Positions 35,469 to 47,804 of a DNA stretch of 64,000 nucleotides are shown piece by piece. The stretch comes from Omphiscola glabra. Its lineage: Eukaryota > Mollusca > Gastropoda > Lymnaeidae. The position numbers were made by a program, and so were the translations under genes. The stretch is from NCBI GenBank assembly GCA_964017045.1, contig OZ024810.1:14930704-14994703 (forward strand). The letters run 5' to 3'. Position 1 is the first letter of the stretch. The number at the start of each line of letters is the position of its first letter. The notes below the pieces were generated by a model that was not told where the DNA came from, ran no database searches, and saw nothing but the letters and a program-made list of their open reading frames with translations.

Positions 35469-38400
35469 CTAACAGGATTCGGCGTATCTTATTCGGTGGA
35501 GCACTTTCGACACAAGGCTTTTCCTCGCCACAAAACACAGCAGGATGAAAAGCCCTTCACACCCGTGCGCCAAATCGTGGATGATCCAAAGATAGGGAAT
35601 ATCTGCAACCAGAACGATGAAGTAGGAAACCCAGCTCATGCCCATCAGAAGTGTGAGATTGACACACAGTAACAGCTGGTGGCGTTCGTTGCCGACATTC
35701 CTGGATCTCCTTCGGCGGAAGTGCACGCTTTTGCTTACTGAACGGAGGACGATGCAGGAACTCGTTAAGGACGTGGTGAGGCTGATGAAGACCGGAATCC
35801 CAAAGGTGAAGAGCATAGCGTTGTCGTCTCCGATCCAGCAGGGGCCCAGCTTACCATAGTCCATGGAGAAAATTTTAGTTTTGTCTAAAATAAAGCATGC
35901 GGAAGCCCAAACCGTTGGGAGACCCCAGCAGAGAGCCGAGCCCTTGTAAAAAATGCAGGCGTCGTCGAGTGATGGAGTGGTGAACTGCAAGGTGTACGCC
36001 AGGTGGGCAGCCATGAAGGCCAGCCAGGCGAACGAGGCCAACCAGGCGGCGTGGTGGATCAGAGAGTATATCTCACATGCCAGGTTCTCGAGGCTCTGGC
36101 TGAACAAGAACATGAGGTGCGCCACGAGCAGCGACACGGACAGCGAGAATATGATCTTTCCCGGCACGTTCTGTCGCAACTCCAAGAGCACTCCGTAAAC
36201 CACGAGGCAGAGGATTAGGCAGACGATGGTTAGAAGAGAGGCCGCCAGTGACAGATAGCGTTCCACTGATGATGTGTCTTTCAAAACTATGACTTTAAGG
36301 TCGCGGCTGACATCTCTGTTTGTATCACCTTCAACTGTTTGATAAAGCGAACAAACAATCGCTCCAGTGTCAGTTTATATAAATGAGTTGTTTTCATACA
36401 CATAAAATTCCTCCTCAGGCAACGCACCCTGCAACACTTCAATAATCGATACATTGTTGCCATCAAGCATGCTTCTTTGTAGAATTTTGGTTATCACAGT
36501 AGCGTTGTCTGCAATACTGGAGACAATTAAGTATCCGTCAAAGATAATGTAATCTGAAAACTTGAAGTTCAGGTACACTGAAGTTGAACACTCCAGGGAG
36601 GTTAGATTTTCAAATTTCCGCTTGCACAAAGGGAGAACAACGCGGTATATGACAGCATCACTCGTGTACTCATTGATTGAGAAAATTATTTGAACATCAA
36701 AAGCATCATTGGGTATGTCTCTTTCATCGAAGTCAACGACGTACTCCCCAAGTTTATTAACAGTTACCGGGATTGACGTGAGCTTCAGCTCCCGATGTGG
36801 TTTACAAGATGGTTCTAACAGCCTGTTAGTTTCGAAGGTAAGACTGTTGGATAATTTGATCTCTGATAGTTTGAAGTTTTCCGAGTGACCTTTCTTAACC
36901 AGTTCGGGCACCAATTCCGTCATGTATTGCAGAAGCCCTTGGAAATGGTTCAGCTCCTCGAAGCGTAAGACGAGCTGTATGCCAGTGTCGTAGCCTTTTG
37001 TCTCCCAAGTGGGTCCGACCTCGAATTCGTCAGGGTAAACACTATTGAAATCAGGACCTTTGGCCGCTGAGCTGTTCCTTAAGTCAGTCGGGTCATGAAC
37101 GGAAGTCTCGTCAGGTACGTCAACACATTGTTTTCCGCTCGTCTTGAAGCAAACGCGGTTTTGTAACACGTAAACCGATTCGTTAAATCTAACTTGTAGC
37201 TCAGCTACGATGTGGTCATTTATCACGTTGGTTAAAGATCGGCCGGCGACGTGTAGTGGCTTTACAAAGTCCCTTAAAACATTGTTCACCCAAATCGTTG
37301 TCATTCGTTTGAGAGAATATACCGCAGACCTGTTCACGCCTTCACTAGCCATATTATTATCGCCGTTATTGTCTTTCATCCGACCCCCTTCGGACAAGGT
37401 CTCCCCTTGAGATCCACTTGGGTAATCTAAACGAGCTGTAAGAAAGTAACCATACCGTATGTTCAACACTATTGTAAAATTATTATTTCTAAATGTGATG
37501 GAATTCAAATAAATTTTTTGCAAAGATCCGCTACTGTTAAAATCCCCGTCTCCCATTTGCAGATTGAGTAGCCGCCGGTGGAAGAAACTGACACATTTTC
37601 GGGCAAAAAGCGTAAATCCTTTTCGGCAGAACGCTATCGATGATTTAAAGAAACTTGCGAAGTTTTGCGGTTTTACTAAAGATTTAAAGGCGTCTGACTC
37701 TGAATCGTCTTCCGATGAAATGAGTCGTACTCTAGACCGGAAGTTAAACAATAATGTAAATCCACTGACTGGAAGGTAAGGGAGATGTCCACTGTCTGGA
37801 AGGTAAGGGATATAGATGCTCAGGCATGCCAAGGGGCACCTCGTTATGTTTGGATCCGTATAATCGTTGTCGATTGTTTTGTTAAAATGATAACAGAGAT
37901 AGCAATGCGGGTTCTTGTACGAATTCACAATCAGGCTAACGCTGAACGCGATTTGATAGTACCCGCATATTTCGGCGACGTGCTTCCTACTCAACGGGGA
38001 CATTTTTGTGGATTCATTGGCCACTTCCACATCCTGTTGGGCTTGATACTCATTAGAGGTGTCTGGCCCATTACATCGGATCGATTTATAAAAACAGTTC
38101 ATCCGACCCGTGTGAGGCAGTGCACTTTCCGCAAGACACGTGTGGTTTTCCGTTGGCTCACACAGATTGCCGGACAATGTGTAGACGAGATCGGTCAAGG
38201 TCACAGCAGCAGCTCCATCGCAGGCTAACTGAGTCTCGTAGAATTGTACACCATTTACTGGAGCTCCATTGCACAGACCACAGAAGACATTGAGGAAATG
38301 GAATATATGAGAGCCCAACTGAAATGTCACAGGGACGATGTCTTGAATAAGTCTTTTTGCATCTGAATACGAGTCAAGCTCCTCACAGCGCCCTTTTATC

Positions 38401-39052
38401 TCCGACATTGGCATCCCCACGGCAAAATGAGAATTGTTCGCCCCTGGGCTGTTGATTTTCGCGTGAAGTTCTTGAAACCTCGCAATTATTTCTGGACTTT
38501 GTGAACATTTGTCCACAAAAAAGACTCCCTTTGATACCCAATATCTACACGTCGACGATCTGGCCCACTGCACAGCAGTGTGATACTGTAGCACGTGTGT
38601 GTAGTTTTGGACTCTCGATAGAATTGTTTTAAGAAAAGTTAGATGACCATCGCGAATATCCACGCCCAGACACAGTTGGAAGTAATCGAGGCAGCAGTCT
38701 CCGTACAGCCAACACAGATCATCACACTGGCATCGATACTGCAAAAAGGTGGTGAGCTCAAGGCCGCAATATTCTCCACAGCTGTTTGAGTATGAGCACT
38801 TTTCTAGGTCGTCTTTTGGGGACAGTGTGTGCGCATCATAAAACTCCTCCAGCCTGCAGGTGTGTGTTATTTGATTGGAGTCAAAGTCTGTTTCTCTCCT
38901 CTGCTTCATGGGAGGGGAAGAACTGCTGGAAATCTTTTTATGTTTACTGAACTGATTCTTGGAAGAAGTAAATGTTTTCTTCCAGTCCACCACTTCAGGT
39001 GACTGTTTCTCTTTGCTTGAACAAAGATTTATTACAGTTTTCTTTTCTTCTT
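35469..39052 (-). pseudogene. Receptor gene D: same receptor with a premature stop before the 7TM domain
   Basis: The frame runs from an acceptor (exon from 39052) through the SMB module and whole ectodomain, then meets TAA at 36377-36375 where gene C has TCA (one base, plus-strand g to t at 36376). The 872 residues before the stop (from the GTG at 38993) end at ...YENNSFI. Beyond the stop the same frame stays open to the normal stop at 35469, so all seven helices are otherwise preserved and no other frameshift was seen. Because the stop is in the last exon, the transcript would be expected to escape exon-junction-dependent decay and could yield a secreted ectodomain. Alternatively it is simply a young pseudogene, a segregating null allele or a sequencing error. 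Confidence 0.88.
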
Positions 39053-39580
39053 CTGAAACAGAAACACAGATGATTTTTAAAGATATAATTCGTTATCAAC
39101 ACTATTCAAAAGTAATTGTGAATACTTGATAGAGAATCTTCGCATTTAGTGATCGATGTTAGATTTATCCCTAACAGCATCTGTATTCAAGTGATCAATG
39201 TTACTTATTTTGACCACATCATGTGTATGATCATACGCTTTAAGGACTCTAAAATAAACCGTCGACAAAGAAAGAAAGGAACATCACGTAAACGTTATGT
39301 TGGTGTAGACGGAATTTTTATGATGCCAACACCAAGAAATTCAAAGGGGGAACCCTACAAACTATTAGATGATAAAACTCTTTGGATTTACATTTAAAAA
39401 CATTTATTTTTGCTATGTTTTTTGTCTAAGTCGTCTTAAACACAAAAGTTTTCTTGTTGTAGTCGAAAAACATATAAATACATTTACACTCGACCAATAA
39501 ACGTTTCCCAACAAAAAAATTAATAAATAAATAAATTACTAAAATTTTGAACTTAAAACATAACCGACTCGTTTGAACAC

Positions 39581-39647
39581 TGTCCTGACTGAGGACCAGG
39601 TAGCAGTCTATGATTCCTAACACGAACATTAGAGGCGTGAAGATCAT
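39581..39647 (-). CDS. Putative signal-peptide exon 1 of gene D
   Basis: Same signal-peptide frame, ATG at 39647. Its intactness supports the idea that gene D could still export a truncated ectodomain. Confidence 0.48.
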
Positions 39648-39723
39648 TGTGGCGAAGGCTCAGTCTTTCATCACGCGTCCTTATTTTTCCCATGAGTGAT
39701 GTTCAGCTCTGTTGTCTCCTTCC

Positions 39724-39730
39724 TTTTTAT
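39724..39730 (-). promoter_or_regulatory. TATA-like box upstream of gene D
   Basis: ATAAAAA on the minus strand, 77 bp upstream of the inferred ATG. Confidence 0.4.
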
Positions 39731-40711
39731 GGCTTATGAGTAATGAATTATGTAGGTCTAAAACAAGGCGAGATGCTGTCCAATCACGGGGAGTGCTATT
39801 TAAATCTGTGTGATAAATTAATCGGTAGGATCACGACACTAGGAGGTATCACCGTTGTTGTATCACTTCACAGGCTGGCTGCACACGTTAGCATCATGAA
39901 ACTGGAAGGTATCGTCATAATTATTTTATCACTTCAGGCAGGCTGTAAGACCGACGCTTCTAGAAATACAGAAACATAATTTGCCGCATAAATTCACAGA
40001 GAGGGTAAATACCAGTAGAAATTGAAAGATGCAGAGAATAAATCATAGACTAAGGACATATACTATATAGATATGGACACACATGCAGATGCGCAGACTG
40101 ATGTAGATAAACAGATAGACGGATTAACAAACAGAGACGGTCTACCGATAGGTAGACATTAGCAATGATGGACAGCTATCAAGTTCTAAGAAATGCATCT
40201 ACACAGACAGGCTAGTAGACAGAACCCCTTTCGCCGCCCCCGCCCCCTCCTTGTTGCAACCAAAGGCTGTGGACCTTGTTTCCTCTCTGCCGTCACCTAC
40301 TGCCTACATTAAATCACTCACCCAATTGTGGTCTATTACATCTCCCTTAAAATCCTCTCGGATACTACATTACAGTTTAGTGTTTATTTTAACTTTTATA
40401 TTGTTTTTATTGTTGTTTTTTCGCTGAAGAAGGCTCCTTGCCGACGCGTGCGTTGTTTCGTTACTCCCCTTCTTTCCGGGTTTTCCCATACTTAGTTTTA
40501 CTCATTTTATTCATACTAAAAGACAATTAGACCAAAATATTCACAGGTCCACAACATGACAATTGTTTGATGGAATCAAGAACTTGGGCTTTAGTCAGTC
40601 TTTCACGTAGCTCAAGGGCAGACTCTTATCATTTCGCAAAGTAAGGAAACATGAAAAACAAATCATGGTAAAATAACAAATGCAATTCTCAGACTCGACA
40701 CAGCCTCCACG

Positions 40712-41127
40712 TCTATGAGAACTGATGCTGTTGTTTTTGTTGTTGTTCGTCCTTCGCATGCAAAAATGACCAAGGGTAGATTCCCCGGTGAGCGCACGGG
40801 CATCCTGTCAGTCCTGTTTGTACATGGAAAGGTTTCCCGCACGTGGGGCACGCGTATTTTTTAGTTCTAGTTGGATTTGAGACGATTCTGTCTTTTTTTT
40901 TCTTGCCATGGTCTTTCTTTGGTCATGATCGTTGTTATTGTTCTACGAGGACATTTTCTCCCACGATCCATGGCAAGTGTCTCCCGCCAATCAAGGTCAA
41001 GGTCCATGTTTTACAGTAATGCTTTGAGACAGCCTTTGAAGCGCTTTTTTTTTCCTCATCACCGGAACGCTTGCCATTGGTGAGTTCAATAGTTATCATT
41101 ACCCCTGCTATTCCTATAATTTTAAAG
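40712..41127 (-). mobile_element. Decayed LINE C-terminus, unit 4
   Basis: Same as the unit 1 relic, including its 7-bp deletion. Confidence 0.5.
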
Positions 41128-42197
41128 TAACAAAAAAACACAAACGTTTTGTTTTTTTTCGATCGACTCATTGATTGTTCAGACAGCCCAGAAACGGCCT
41201 CGACTCTCACTTTAATTAAGAACATATTTTTAGTTCAACGCCTTATTATCACCACACTTGTGTATGTGTTTACCGGTATCCTAGTAACCATTTATTTGTC
41301 ACGGTGACGATATATCAGGCAGTTATCAGCTGTATTATTTTTAATTCCGGTCTATTTTACTTGCTTTAAAAAAAAAAGGGTGGGAATATGTTGTAAGATG
41401 TTTGTGACAGCTTGCAACACATGTTACCGTGTTTGTTTGTTAAAGAAAACTTGTAAAAGAATTGTATGATGATGGAGACATGCGCAGGTTGTGGCCACTT
41501 GTTAAACGCCATCTCTTCGCCAGCACAAGTCAAGTGGATGGTCACACCAGTAAAAAGTATTCAGCTAATTTTAGATTTGAGAAGATGCTTGTTAACCGTG
41601 CCTCCATAAAACTTCGCTACCAGAATATGGTTGTTAAATCCCCATTTTAGTCAATATGGTGGGATGGGGGGCGCACGGTGTTGGGGGTGTGTTCGGGTGA
41701 TCGTGTTACAAGAGTATACTTTCAGTGTTACATTTTGATGAGTGTGCCTTTCGAGATTCATTTCTAATCTTTACAGCAAGATATTTTTAAACACCTTAAC
41801 ACTGTTTAAAACAAGAAAGAACATGTCCAAACCAAACGAATCAAAGCTTTCAAATTAAAAGTATATTTTGAAAACAAAAATCTTAGAGTTTTAACCATTG
41901 AAGAATTTTTAAATGCTCTATTGAACGGGGAAACGTTCGAATTGATACCCCTCTTGTCCAGGACATTCCATGTCTGTCATGATTAGCGTCACAATTCTTC
42001 AATTGTCAAAATGAATTGTTTGGTTATCTGTATTACTCATTACATTATGTAATTTTTCAAAAACTATTTTTAAATAATTCATCATTGGGCTCCACAGTGG
42101 AAGCCATTTATACTTAAATTTACAGACAGTCCGTAACAAATTAACTTAAACTGACAAGTCCATAAAAAGTTATATGTATGCATATATATACATATAC

Positions 42198-42242
42198 CCG
42201 TGGTCTCCAACCCATGGCCTCCAACCCATGGCCTCCAATCCC
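42198..42242. repeat. Short 14-bp minisatellite, unit 4
   Basis: About three copies of CCCATGGCCTCCAA-like sequence. Confidence 0.8.
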
Positions 42243-45200
42243 AAGTTTCCTGTTGTGTTCCCATTTAGATATGTATTTATTTATTTTCAGGATATCAGTA
42301 TTGTTGGTGCTGTTAGTGGTATACATTTTTAAGTATTTTCTTTGTTTGCGTAAATGATGGCCAGCGAAAACATCATGTCAAATGGACGTTTTTGTGTAAA
42401 TCGAAAGAATTAAAACGATTTTTGTAAAGACCATGCATTGAAAAATTGAAAATACAAACTTAGCTACATTTATATTTAAAACTTGTCTTAAAAATAAAAA
42501 AAATGGATAGGGGCGGGGAATGGAATACATAGTTCTTTCTTTTCTGTTATTTTTTTTCCTCTTTCTTTTCTGTTAATTTTTTTTTCTGTCTTTTCTGTTA
42601 TTGGGAAAATAATGGGCGGGGTTGGAAATTGTTTAATTTCTAGAAAACCGGTAGTGTCTTTCAAGCAAAGCATGTTTAAACACATGGGGCGGAAAGGGGA
42701 GGGGACACTAGTAAAAGTAGAAAAAATAAAGCCGCTAACATAAATGTTGTTATGATTAGAGGTAATATGTTTAGGACATAAGTGAATACAGAAGATAATT
42801 CGTTTTCAGACTTTTTCAAGCTGGACTAAAACTATTTTCAACAAATAAGTTCGCTCATAGAAGAATAGATTTATAATACCAAAAATATAAAATACGTTTT
42901 TGAAAGATCAGGTTTCGAAAGTAATAACCCCCGGCACAAGCAGACGTTCTTAAAGATTAACTTTAAATGTTGCCATTATGTGAGTAAAAAGTAATGTAGG
43001 TCACGGTTTAATTCTAGACGCTGTTCGCATGTTAATAAATTGAAAGATTTCTTTTACAAGGCCGCCCCAAATGCATTTTTGTTTGTCTACCTAATCGATA
43101 TTTCTCAGAGACTGAAAATTAGCTGTCCCCTGATTTGTAAATTGTCCGGATTCGATTAGAGCGATTTACCGTTTAACTGGTCAATTAGAAAATACAGTTT
43201 CTTGGCAAGAAGTTGTTGTGCTGTTCCGATCTTTGGAAATGTTAAAATGAAAGCGTGGAACTCACAGCTAGGTCCGTTCGAAGTGGGGAAAAGGTTGGGG
43301 TTGGGAGGGGGAAGAGCGGGGCCCTTGATCCGGTCGCCAAACCTCAAAAATAAAAAGGGGGGGGGGGCTGCAAAAATACTCCTTAGATAGGAACTTAATA
43401 GTGAATAAAACGAGAAAATTTAATGTACTTCAGAAAGACAAGGGGCGCCAGTGTAGAGTGTTTTTTTCTTTAATTGTCCCTTCCTGGAGACACTTCTATA
43501 TATTTAGAGGCACACTGCCTACAAAGCAATAACAATAAATTAATGTTATTTTTTTTTAAAATTAATTTTTGATTTTCATAGACTTTTGTATGCAGGTCTC
43601 AATCATTTACAAACGCCATGTTCAAATGCAGAAATGAACAATGATATTGCTTTTGGTCAATCTCTTAACAAGCTGTTAGCTACTTCTACGTTAATGTGAG
43701 CCAGCACAGTGGGTCTTAACCTGGACGAAAACTTGATCACAATTCATTTCACGACAGACTTTACGTAACAATTTTGACTGCTAAATCTATTCAGATCAAT
43801 TGTTAGAGGCTATGTTTTACGAAGACATTATCTACAAATAGTAGCATAACGTAATGTGATGTGAAGTTTTCCGTTCTTAAAAAATGACAAACCCTATTGG
43901 TACGGTGATGAATTTGTACACAAAACATGCCATTATTTACACATTTTCTTCAACAATTTCACTCCACGTATATATATACATATATATAACAATCTCCTAA
44001 CAAGCTTTTCGCTTCTTTTACGTTAATGTGAGCCAGCATAGTGGCTCTTAACCTACACGAAAACTTGATTACAATTTTATTTTACGACAGATTTTACAAA
44101 AAAATTGTTGACTGCTTAAGATACTCAGATCCATTGAATATTATGTAGGATATTATTGTATTTTAATGAATATAAACAATTCATTGATTATCAAAATTAT
44201 TCCCATTCAAATTTGTACCGGGTACATGTTAATTTCACTTTCGCATTCTTAAGGTCATTTTAAATGTTTAGCGTGCAGTACAAAGTGCGCAATTTTATTA
44301 GTGCACATCATGATGCGCAATCCCATTACTACATTCCGTGGTGCGCAATCTTATTTGTACATTGCCCAGCAGGCAATGATCTGAATTTGTAACCGTTTTT
44401 TAAAACGTTTCTGCCAATAATTACAAAAAAAACTTTATATATCGAATTATCTTTAAACGTGTTTGTAGGTTATTAATTATAATAGTAACTCAAGGCGAAT
44501 TAATTGAAACATTTTTGTATTGTCAGAATTAACGTATCTATCTCTGATACATGTAATTACCCGAAATATCCATTCATTTAAAATACCATCCATGTGTTGT
44601 TAATATGACAAAAACAGTGTACACATGGTATTGATTTATGCTTTATTTTTTTTTTTTTTTTTAAATGTTCATATTTCCTCTGACGCGCACTTGTTCATTT
44701 ATAATAATCTCCACATAACGAACTCATTTTAACGAACTAAGCCCAGAAGAAAAGAGGGGTGGGTGGTGAGACAACTCTCTTTACCCTACCTTGGATGCAT
44801 GTGGACGTCGACCATTGTCTTCCTTTCTATGAGCAGAAGATTATTTCATTCACTTGCTAAAACCTTGCTGTTTTACTTTATTTTATGTGTAATATATATA
44901 TTTTTGTTTTGTTATACGTTGATGTAAATGTTATTATGTGGAATGTGTTTTTAATAAAACATTTGTGTTTTATAATGTCAACCCTAAAATGGCCGAGTCT
45001 TGTGTTACTTAATACCGGAGCACTTGTGAAATTAACGCATGGTTTGCGAATCATCAGCTTACGGCTCAAACCTTAAAATCGAGGCAAGGACCCTTACATT
45101 TTTAAAAAAATATAATAATATAATATTTTATAGCTGTTTTTAAGAATGTGTGATTTTCTTCAAATAACCCATAGAATACTAAATTTCCTTATTTGTATGT

Positions 45201-47700
45201 ATATGGCTAAAAGAGAAAAAGTTTATTAGAGCATATTTGAATCTGGATACGTGTGTTAATGTGGTAAATTTATAACAGGAAGTCATCATCTTACAGCAAG
45301 GATATCAATTATACAGCAATGCTGCTCCTCAACCTCACAGTTGCGCTCTCCGGTCAGCGCGAAATAGGGAATCCCCACAAGTGATCGAATATTCCCAATA
45401 TTTTGCTGCCAAACCGAGGATCTCGGGTATCATTTAATACTGACACAATTTAAAACTGAAACGGAGAACTTGCTGCGTGATGTCAGAGTTTGAAAACTAA
45501 GAACCCGGTTGTAGTCCATTTCTCTATAAAATTCTATTACGAACCGTTATAAATGGAGAATTTAATCTCTTAATTTTAGTCTATGGCTCGTTCTAAAAAC
45601 AGTCCATAATAAAGAACGATACCAAAGTTTAAAAATAATAACAACGAAAATGACAATCAAGGCGAGAGCTAATTACAATTAATAACTTTTTAATTTGTGA
45701 ACTTTAATTAAATTATAACAGCAAGAGAAATATGATTAAAATTATAAACTTACAGATTTGCTGGTACCGGTACAGTTTATAAAATACAATCTGCACAAAA
45801 TTGTACGAGGAAAAAGAAAAATCTACACACAACAAAGTATTAAATAATGACACAGCACATCTCGTGGTAAAGGAAATGAACATATCTCCCCCCGTCATTT
45901 AATCTTAGCCCTTTTATACCCAGTTTCAGATGATCATTCTCGAAATGGAAGACGCAGTCTTACTGCTTCCCGCATTCTCGAGATCATTCTATCATGTTCG
46001 ACAGAAACGGACGATAGTAGCTAAAATGTCAACAAAATGATATTTTTCTAGCCGCCCTTAACACGGCTTTGACCGAAAAGAGGTCAGGCACGTGGAGTGC
46101 GGGCCAAGCGTGTATCAAAACACGTCATCCTTAATAAAAATAAATTAATGTGAACTGAAAAAAATATATGTTTATGAATCGTGGGAGTCTTAATCTTTAA
46201 TGAATTAACGAATGTTTAAATTTTTCATCAAATTCATTCTCATTTTTTTAAAAAAAAGATAAAAAGAAGTCTTAAAAAGTTGTCTATTGTTTAAAGTCAT
46301 TCAAAAAAAAAACGATTACAAAATATATAGAAATTAGATCCCCGCTGTCAAATTTAATATTAAACATTGATTAAAACTATTATTTATTCTATCACGTTTG
46401 TAAAGAATATCTTCCAGGCGTCGTTATATATAAACGAGGTTGCTTTAGGATTCCCGCCGACCAGCTTGCTTCAGTGGACAGCAGACGATAATAGAAGTTG
46501 TATCTGGCCTTGATCACGAGCTGCCAGAAGTTTAAGAGATTCATTTCCTATTTGTTTATTAATGATTACGTCACGTTACTGTGCTTGATTACTTCTACCT
46601 GATTAAAAAAGCCTTTCTTCAAAACAAGATTATTCCATTTCCTTTTTCAAATAAATTTTTTAAAGAAAATTTTTTTTAGTTTTTAAATGTCATTTTCAAT
46701 TTCTATTCTTGTTCTATTTTTTCTTTAATGAACTTCAAATTACAGAATTGCGCCTGATGATAAATTAATATAATCACGAACATAATACATATGATCTATG
46801 ACAATGATTTTTATTTCCGTATGTTGTTTATCCCATTTCGCTGACAGGCAGCCTGCACCACAAAATTGGAAAATGGGAAAAATCTCAAAACTGACTCATT
46901 TTCAGATCAAAACATAACAATTTGTGAATTCATCACAATTTTAAAAAAAAATAATAATAATGAAGCAACATATCACTTCATTATTATACACATAATAAAA
47001 TAAATGTATAAAGGAAGAATTAAGTATATAAGTGTGTTTATTTTTTTTAAATTTAAGTTGTTCGAAAATATAACTTTTTTACATAAGTTTGTTTTATAAA
47101 ATTAAGTCAAGGAAGAGACATACTATCTTTTTTTTTTTTTTTAATATTAAAAAAATCAGGTAGAAACATGTTAAATAGCAAATGTAACATCAAATTTTAA
47201 CACTTTCGTGTTTGATGGGAATGACGCAGATGCGTAGTCTTCAAACAACAGCTCTACAGGCTAAGTACAATGTAACGTTTGCGACCGCCTTGTCTCAAGG
47301 CGCCCAAAACATGTGTTGTTTCATTGTTGTCTGAAATGGCTTTAAAATATCTCCTTTTTCACAGGAACCCATCGTTTTCTTTTGCTGTAGGCCGAGGATA
47401 TCAAAAGATGTTTTTTCTCAGTCTCTGCTAAGCTGTCTTATGTAGTAGCAAATCTTTTATAGTTATATTATATTTTTAAAAAAAATAAGATAACTGTGTT
47501 ATCCTTATAGTTGACAGTTAACATAACGAAACACAAACAATAATTAGCAATAAAATTCCCTCCCCCTGCCCCCCCCCCCCAACTTTTTTTCCTTGTCTTT
47601 AACTTTCCCAAATCAAAAAGATTGCTGCGTTGAATCAAAGATTTTGCTTTAAATAATGAATGTGTATGATGTGATCAAAATTTAATTTGTAGCATGTTAG

Positions 47701-47706
47701 TTTATT
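47701..47706 (-). terminator. AATAAA polyadenylation signal of gene E
   Basis: Minus-strand AATAAA about 100 nt past the stop, as in the other copies. Confidence 0.55.
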
Positions 47707-47804
47707 TAAATTCATGACTGAATTGACCAGATTCATAAAACCACACAAGTAACTTGTTGGTTTTTTTTGTATAGGACCCTCGTGTTCGCAACCATGCGGA
47801 TAAA

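Larger units (their letters stand above)
39750..47600. other. Intergenic spacer between genes D and E: no convincing gene, recombinant
   Basis: Begins as a near copy of the unit 1 spacer (offset 36997). It carries a short unit-3-type tract near 42730-42815, returns to unit-1 type, and from about 44.5-45.5 kb onward is unit-3-like up to gene E. It contains the same relics and repeats as the other spacers and only short ORFs. Confidence 0.75.
35299..47634. repeat. Tandem unit 4 of the receptor-gene array
   Basis: Complete unit of 12336 bp. The 5' portion of gene D and the first ~6-8 kb of its spacer are near-identical to unit 1. The last ~2 kb of the spacer (from about 45.5 kb) is instead unit-3-like. 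Confidence 0.95.

Noticed and set aside
35469..36284. A separate 271-residue 7TM-only gene downstream of the gene D stop
   Set aside because: It would start at a TTG in the middle of the ancestral frame, with no splice acceptor or promoter seen; it is the 3' remainder of gene D.
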